Shown one piece after another: positions 31,598 to 34,706 of a stretch of 34,706 nucleotides of DNA. Every line of letters starts with the position of its first letter. Within the stretch, counting starts at the first letter, position 1. The position numbers and the translations under genes were made by a program. The notes under the pieces were generated by a model, which worked only from the letters and a program-made list of their open reading frames with translations, searched no databases and was not told where the DNA came from. The stretch is from Microvirga sesbaniae (GTDB lineage: Bacteria > Pseudomonadota > Alphaproteobacteria > Rhizobiales > Beijerinckiaceae), in the NCBI RefSeq assembly GCF_025460805.1, contig NZ_JAMXFJ010000042.1, positions 1 through 34,706 on the forward strand. The letters are read 5' to 3'.

Positions 31598-32806
31598 CTA
31601 CGCTTGTTTGATGGCTAGAACTGCGTTCGTCCCGCCGAAGGCAAACGCGTTGCTCAGAGCCACGCGCACCTTGCGCTCGCGTGGCACATTAGGTGTGACA
31701 TCGAGATCGCAATCAGTGTCCGGCTCACGATAATTGGCAGTCGGAGGCACGACGCCCTCACGGATCGCCATCACGCAGGCGATCAGTTCGAGCGCGCCCG
31801 ACGCGCCGAGGCAATGCGCGTGCATGGATTTGGTGGAAGAGACGGACATCGTATAGGCATGGTCGCCGAAGACGCGCTTGATCGCTTCTGTTTCGGTTTG
31901 ATCGTTGGCCTTGGTGCCGCTGCCATGCGCGTTGAGGTAGTCGACAGCGTCCGCATTCAGCCCGGCATCAGCAAGGCAGGCGCGCATCGCGCTTTCCGGT
32001 CCCTGGACAGTCGGCGCGACGATGTTGTAGGCGTCGGCGGAAAGGCCTATGCCGGCGATCTCGGCAAGGATCGGGGCACCGCGGGCTGCGGCATGCTCGT
32101 AACTTTCCAGCACGGCCATGCCCGCCCCCTCGCCCAGCACCACACCCCGCCGGTCGGCGGAGAAGGGCCGGCAGGTATCCGGCGCAAGCACCCGAAGCGC
32201 CTCCCACGCCATCAACACCCCCCAAATGAGCGGCGCGTCGCTGCCGCCGGCAACCATCACGTCGGCTCGGCCGAGCCTGATCTGATCGACCGCCGAAGCA
32301 AACGCGTGGTTGGCCGAGGAACATGCGGAGGTGACGCCGAAGACCGGCCCACGCAGACCAAGGCTCATGCTGACCTGGCCTGCGGCGGCGCTCGGCATCA
32401 CCTTGGGTGCAGTGAAGGTGGCGGCACGGCTCTCGCCACCCAAAAGGAGGGCCCTGTAGTTTTGCTCGATCGCCTCCCAGCCACAAACGCAAACGCCCAC
32501 AACGGTACCGAAGCGATGAGCATTTTCGGCATCGGGGGAAAGTCCGGCCTGACCCATGGCTTCGCGTGCGGCAAGCACGGCGAGCAGGCTGAAACGGTCC
32601 ATGGAGACGAGTTGCTTGGGGTCGATGTCGTGCTCCGGCAGCGCCTTAATCTCGGCGCCAATCCTGACTTTAAGCCCATAAAGCTCAGAATTGGTGATCA
32701 GGCCGATGGCCGAGCGGCCTTCGCGCATCTCTCTCCAAATCGAGGCGGCGTCGGTGCCCAGCCCGCACAGCCCCCCTATTCCGGTAATGACGACACGTCT
32801 GTCCAT
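31598..32806 (-). CDS. nodE: NodE, beta-ketoacyl synthase for host-specific Nod factor acyl chains
   Basis: A 402-residue KAS II-type condensing enzyme. With NodF as carrier it builds the polyunsaturated fatty acid attached to Nod factors. The N-terminus MDRRVVITGIGGLCGLGTDA and the end DVTPNVPRERKVRVALSNAF are those of NodE rather than FabF. The catalytic triad is intact: Cys162 in VTSACSSANHAF, His294 in LNAHGSGTKAND, and His331 in KSMHAHCLGASG. The ATG follows the nodF stop with no spacer (TAAATG), and the AAGGAGG inside the end of nodF serves as ribosome site, so the two are coupled. Expression is expected to depend on NodD and flavonoids through the nod box at 33373-33420. No nodL or other nod gene follows; IS66 debris begins about 250 bp downstream. 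Confidence 0.96.
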   Translation of the reverse strand: MDRRVVITGIGGLCGLGTDAASIWREMREGRSAIGLITNSELYGLKVRIGAEIKALPEHDIDPKQLVSMDRFSLLAVLAAREAMGQAGLSPDAENAHRFGTVVGVCVCGWEAIEQNYRALLLGGESRAATFTAPKVMPSAAAGQVSMSLGLRGPVFGVTSACSSANHAFASAVDQIRLGRADVMVAGGSDAPLIWGVLMAWEALRVLAPDTCRPFSADRRGVVLGEGAGMAVLESYEHAAARGAPILAEIAGIGLSADAYNIVAPTVQGPESAMRACLADAGLNADAVDYLNAHGSGTKANDQTETEAIKRVFGDHAYTMSVSSTKSMHAHCLGASGALELIACVMAIREGVVPPTANYREPDTDCDLDVTPNVPRERKVRVALSNAFAFGGTNAVLAIKQA

Positions 32807-33097
32807 TTAGGCCTCCTTAGCGAGCAAGCCGCGGACAGTCTCCACGATGTCGCCGATAGTTCTGAGATTCGACGAAGCTTCGGCGGCGGCCAACTCGATT
32901 TGGATGCCATAGGACCGCTCCAGGTCAATGATGAGGTCAGTCAAACCCAGCGAATCGAAGCCGAGTGAGGTCAGTTCTGTGGCGGCCGTTATCTCGCCGC
33001 TTCCCGATATAGCCGCGGCCGAAATCGCCCAGTGGGCCGACTCGACGTGATTCTCAATCTTGGCGATGATTTCCTTCGTAAGTTGATCTGCGCTCAT
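32807..33097 (-). CDS. nodF: NodF, acyl carrier protein for Nod factor synthesis
   Basis: A 96-residue acyl carrier protein. The start at 33097 (MSADQLTKEIIAKIENH) has AGGAAG 5 bp upstream; an in-frame ATG at 33112 would destroy that spacing. The 4'-phosphopantetheine attachment site is Ser49 in TSLGFDSLGLTDLIIDLE, followed by YGIQIELAAAEASSNLRTIG and DIVETVRGLL. The helix I region has little in common with housekeeping AcpP, as is typical of NodF. It carries the growing chain for NodE and hands it to NodA. It is the first gene after the nod box, with a leader of about 275 bases. Confidence 0.95.
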   Translation of the reverse strand: MSADQLTKEIIAKIENHVESAHWAISAAAISGSGEITAATELTSLGFDSLGLTDLIIDLERSYGIQIELAAAEASSNLRTIGDIVETVRGLLAKEA

Positions 33098-33372
33098 GTT
33101 TCTTCCTATCATGCGTTCAACGCTGACGCGGCGCGATCCCTCAACCGAGCCGCGTCGCGAAAATTGCCCCTCATCCCGGTCGAGTGATTGACTAAGGCAC
33201 TTGGTTATAAAGATTTGAACAGTTGCAACTCATATTCCGGCATAGTCTCCACCGCACGTCAGAGCGCTTGCAAAGTCCCCGTTGTCAGGTCCGTATTGGG
33301 CACCCGTCACGCGACGAGGGCGGTGGCGCGATCGGTGCGCGTCAGGTGCTGCTGTCTATGCAACGTTGCAGA

Positions 33373-33420
33373 AGGTTCGTAAAATTGAATCTTTCGATGG
33401 AACACATCCACGCGATGGAT
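33373..33420 (-). promoter_or_regulatory. nod box (NodD binding site) for nodFE
   Basis: Read on the minus strand, the site begins ATCCATCGCGTGGATG and continues with ATCGAAAGATTCAATTTTAC then GAACCT. It follows the 47-bp nod box consensus closely: ATCCA, GATG, ATCnAAA, then the highly conserved ATTTTAC. The LysR half-site pattern ATC-N9-GAT is exact at its start. It faces nodF, whose ATG is about 275 bp downstream. This supports NodD- and flavonoid-dependent transcription of nodF-nodE. Confidence 0.88.
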
Positions 33421-33497
33421 TGCTGCACACCATGCATCTCACGGGCTTTTTTGCATTAACCTGGAAATTGCAAGACGCACCCAGTTGATTGAGGCAC

Positions 33498-34192
33498 TCA
33501 CACTGCAAGGCCGAATAGCTGGTTCACAAGACGGATCTCGCCTGTCACGCCGGGCTGTCTGGACGTAATGGCTGCGGCGGATCATGCGCATGACCTCAAA
33601 GCCCTAAAGGGTCGCAGAATCTGCTCTCATTCTCTGGAAGCCGCGCGTCGCGCCGGATAAGATGCCTGAGCGCTCCGGGACCCGCCTCGATGATGTTGTT
33701 AAATATTCTGAGGTGCGGCGTTCAACATCCCTCTACAGCAGGCCTCCCCGCTGCAGGCGCCGGGTGGCCGTGGTATAGGACGCCGGTTTATCGTCTGTTC
33801 TGGATGACGGTGAATAGTCTCTAATCGTCCTCAAGCTTTGCGCAGAAAGCGCCAAGCCGCTCGGGTGTTCCGGCCCTCTGACAGGATGAAATCAATCTTT
33901 GGACTGTGTTTGTCGACCGCTCGGAACCGATACGTCCAGCGCCTCCAACCCGCACATAAGTTTCATCCACGCTCCACGAGCCGGACCGGTGCCCCTGATG
34001 CTGGCGGACCGACTTCTCGATCACAGGCGCATAGCACTGCACCCAGCGGAACATCGTGGGCGGGTCGACGTAGACACCACGCTCTTGCATCATCTCGGCG
34101 AGATCGCGGTAGCTGATCCCGTACTTGCAGTACCTGCGCACACACAGCAGGCTGATCTGAACCGGATAGTGGCGCCTCTTGAACAGAGACAA
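33498..34192 (-). pseudogene. IS6-family transposase with frameshifts
   Basis: The ATG at 34192 starts MSLFKRRHYPVQISLLCVRR, then KYGISYRDLAEMMQERGVYV and RWVQCYAPVIEKSV (IS6 HTH), and SGSWSVDETYVRV with the first catalytic Asp. A one-base shift near 33940 moves the homologous sequence to another frame (YRFRAVDKHSPKIDFILSEG then RNTRAAWRFLRKA). Further fragments follow (RIFNNIIEA, GFEVMRMIRR, GVTGEIRLVNQLFGLAV) to a TGA at 33498. All regions of an IS6 transposase except parts of the middle are present but not in one frame. It borders the nod box region, about 80 bp away. Confidence 0.85.
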
Positions 34193-34248
34193 TGGAGCGG
34201 CTGCTTAGTCAGCCGCCCCCATTAAACTGCCAAGGCTAATGCAAGGGA

Positions 34249-34285
34249 ACCGCCCTTCTACAACTACAAAAAACTGAAGGGCGGT
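34249..34285. repeat. Short inverted repeat (9-bp stem, 19-base loop)
   Basis: ACCGCCCTT (34249-34257) and AAGGGCGGT (34277-34285) are perfect complements. It lies between the IS6 remnant and the IS630-type gene. There is no T-run directly after the stem on either strand, so a terminator is not convincing; it may be an element end. Confidence 0.45.
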
Positions 34286-34424
34286 AACGCCGACGCCGCC
34301 GACTGCCGGGACGGCGCCCGCCGCTACGCCCTTGAATACATCACATGTGTCAAAAGCCTATGGATAATATTGATCCGGCTCGGGTGCTCTTGAAATCCGC
34401 GGTCAGTTGCCCCAAGTCGGCGGG

Positions 34425-34706
34425 ATGAAGCATGTGGATATGCGCAAGCTGCCAGCAGCTGCGCAAGAGGAGCGCCGGCGGCAGGTGATCGGCCTGCGCG
34501 AGAGCGGGCTGACCTATGAGGCCATTGCCGCGCAGGTAGGTCTGACCCGCACCGGCGTCTTCGACATCTGCCGCCGCTGCGCCGAGCAGGGCCGGGCGGG
34601 GTTGGCCAGCGGGCCGCGCGGCCCGGCCCCTGGCACGGGACGGTTTCTCGAGGCCGAGCAGGAAGCGCAGGTCCGCGCGCTGATCCGCCGGCACACGCCT
34701 GACGAA
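34425..34706 (+). CDS. IS630-type transposase, N-terminal part (runs off the window)
   Basis: An open frame from ATG 34425 to the window end (94 codons, no stop): MKHVDMRKLPAAAQEERRRQ, then LRESGLTYEAIAAQVGLTRT and GVFDICRRCAEQGRAGL, followed by GPRGPAPGTGRFLEAEQEAQ and LIRRHTPDE. This is the winged HTH and linker of IS630-family transposases (LxxGxSxxxIAxxxGvsrxTVxxWxxRyxxxGxxgL; LtxxQexxixxlIxxxxPDe). The DDE domain lies beyond the window. The frame is clean as far as it goes, so it could be an active element. Confidence 0.8.
   Translation, partial: MKHVDMRKLPAAAQEERRRQVIGLRESGLTYEAIAAQVGLTRTGVFDICRRCAEQGRAGLASGPRGPAPGTGRFLEAEQEAQVRALIRRHTPDE

Noticed and set aside
31560..31598. Terminator after nodE (weak CAGTCGG/CCGTCTG hairpin)
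   Set aside because: The stem contains a mismatch and is not followed by a T-run.
31814..32968. 384-residue open frame on the plus strand across nodE and nodF
   Set aside because: It is the antisense of two clearly identified genes and has composition bias but no family motif.
34249..34285. Rho-independent terminator
   Set aside because: The 9-bp stem has a 19-base loop and no T-run on either side; listed only as an inverted repeat.

Overview
This 34.7 kb window comes from a GC-rich bacterium. It very probably belongs to a nodulating member of the Hyphomicrobiales (rhizobia sensu lato), on a symbiosis plasmid or island. The strongest evidence is an intact nodF-nodE pair on the minus strand at the right end, preceded by a good match to the nod box, the binding site of NodD. 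Very dense transposon debris is typical of rhizobial symbiosis plasmids. Several chromosome-type genes look alphaproteobacterial (COG0523 GTPases, DUF1826, DUF6894, PhaB/PhbB-type reductase). The genus (for example Microvirga, Mesorhizobium or a Methylobacterium relative) cannot be fixed from the sequence alone.

Layout. 1-1000: IS5 and probable IS701 remnants. 1089-2744: a CYTH-fold protein with a degenerate catalytic motif, then a lone acetoacetyl-CoA reductase (phbB). 2745-3994: no recognisable gene. 3995-6644: two broken transposases (IS5-type, IS110). 7181-12873: a zinc-type locus. Leftward, it holds a degenerate COG0523 GTPase, DUF1826, a 51-residue secreted or membrane peptide and a di-heme cytochrome c peroxidase. 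Rightward, it holds a zur relic, a frameshifted znuA and an intact His-rich COG0523 GTPase. Between the two arms lie two matching palindromes that look like a metal-repressor operator. 13025-14462: IS3, IS110 and IS6 remnants. 14543-18570: a pterin-centred block, queC-queD-queE plus a truncated second queC leftward and a small ORF plus folP-folB-folK rightward. 18567-22560: IS630 remnants, a lone methyltransferase, IS6, group II intron RT, DUF5372-like and DUF6788-like remnants. 22977-26081: small membrane protein, CorA-type transporter, TetR regulator and an orphan PDH E1 alpha. 26141-28890: IS21-like terminal repeats, small hypothetical genes, IS110 and Tn3 remnants. 29076-30750: FAD amino-acid-type oxidoreductase and the start of a Tat-exported protein cut off by IS debris. 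31598-33420: nodE, nodF and the nod box. 33498-34706: IS6 remnant and the start of an IS630-type transposase.

How the genes may work together. The que and fol enzymes all act downstream of GTP cyclohydrolase, on dihydroneopterin triphosphate or its product, yet no folE or folE2 is present. They sit near COG0523 metallochaperones, DUF1826, a ZnuA and what looks like a Zur relic. This is the pattern known from zinc-starvation regulons, in which zinc-dependent enzymes are backed up by paralogues. The QueD here lacks the catalytic Cys and carries an ExxHGH motif, as in PTPS-III enzymes that can bypass FolB. The most interesting reading is therefore a zinc-responsive pterin/7-deazaguanine island. 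It is partly decayed (zur, znuA and one cobW broken) while its biosynthetic enzymes remain intact. That functional link is inference.
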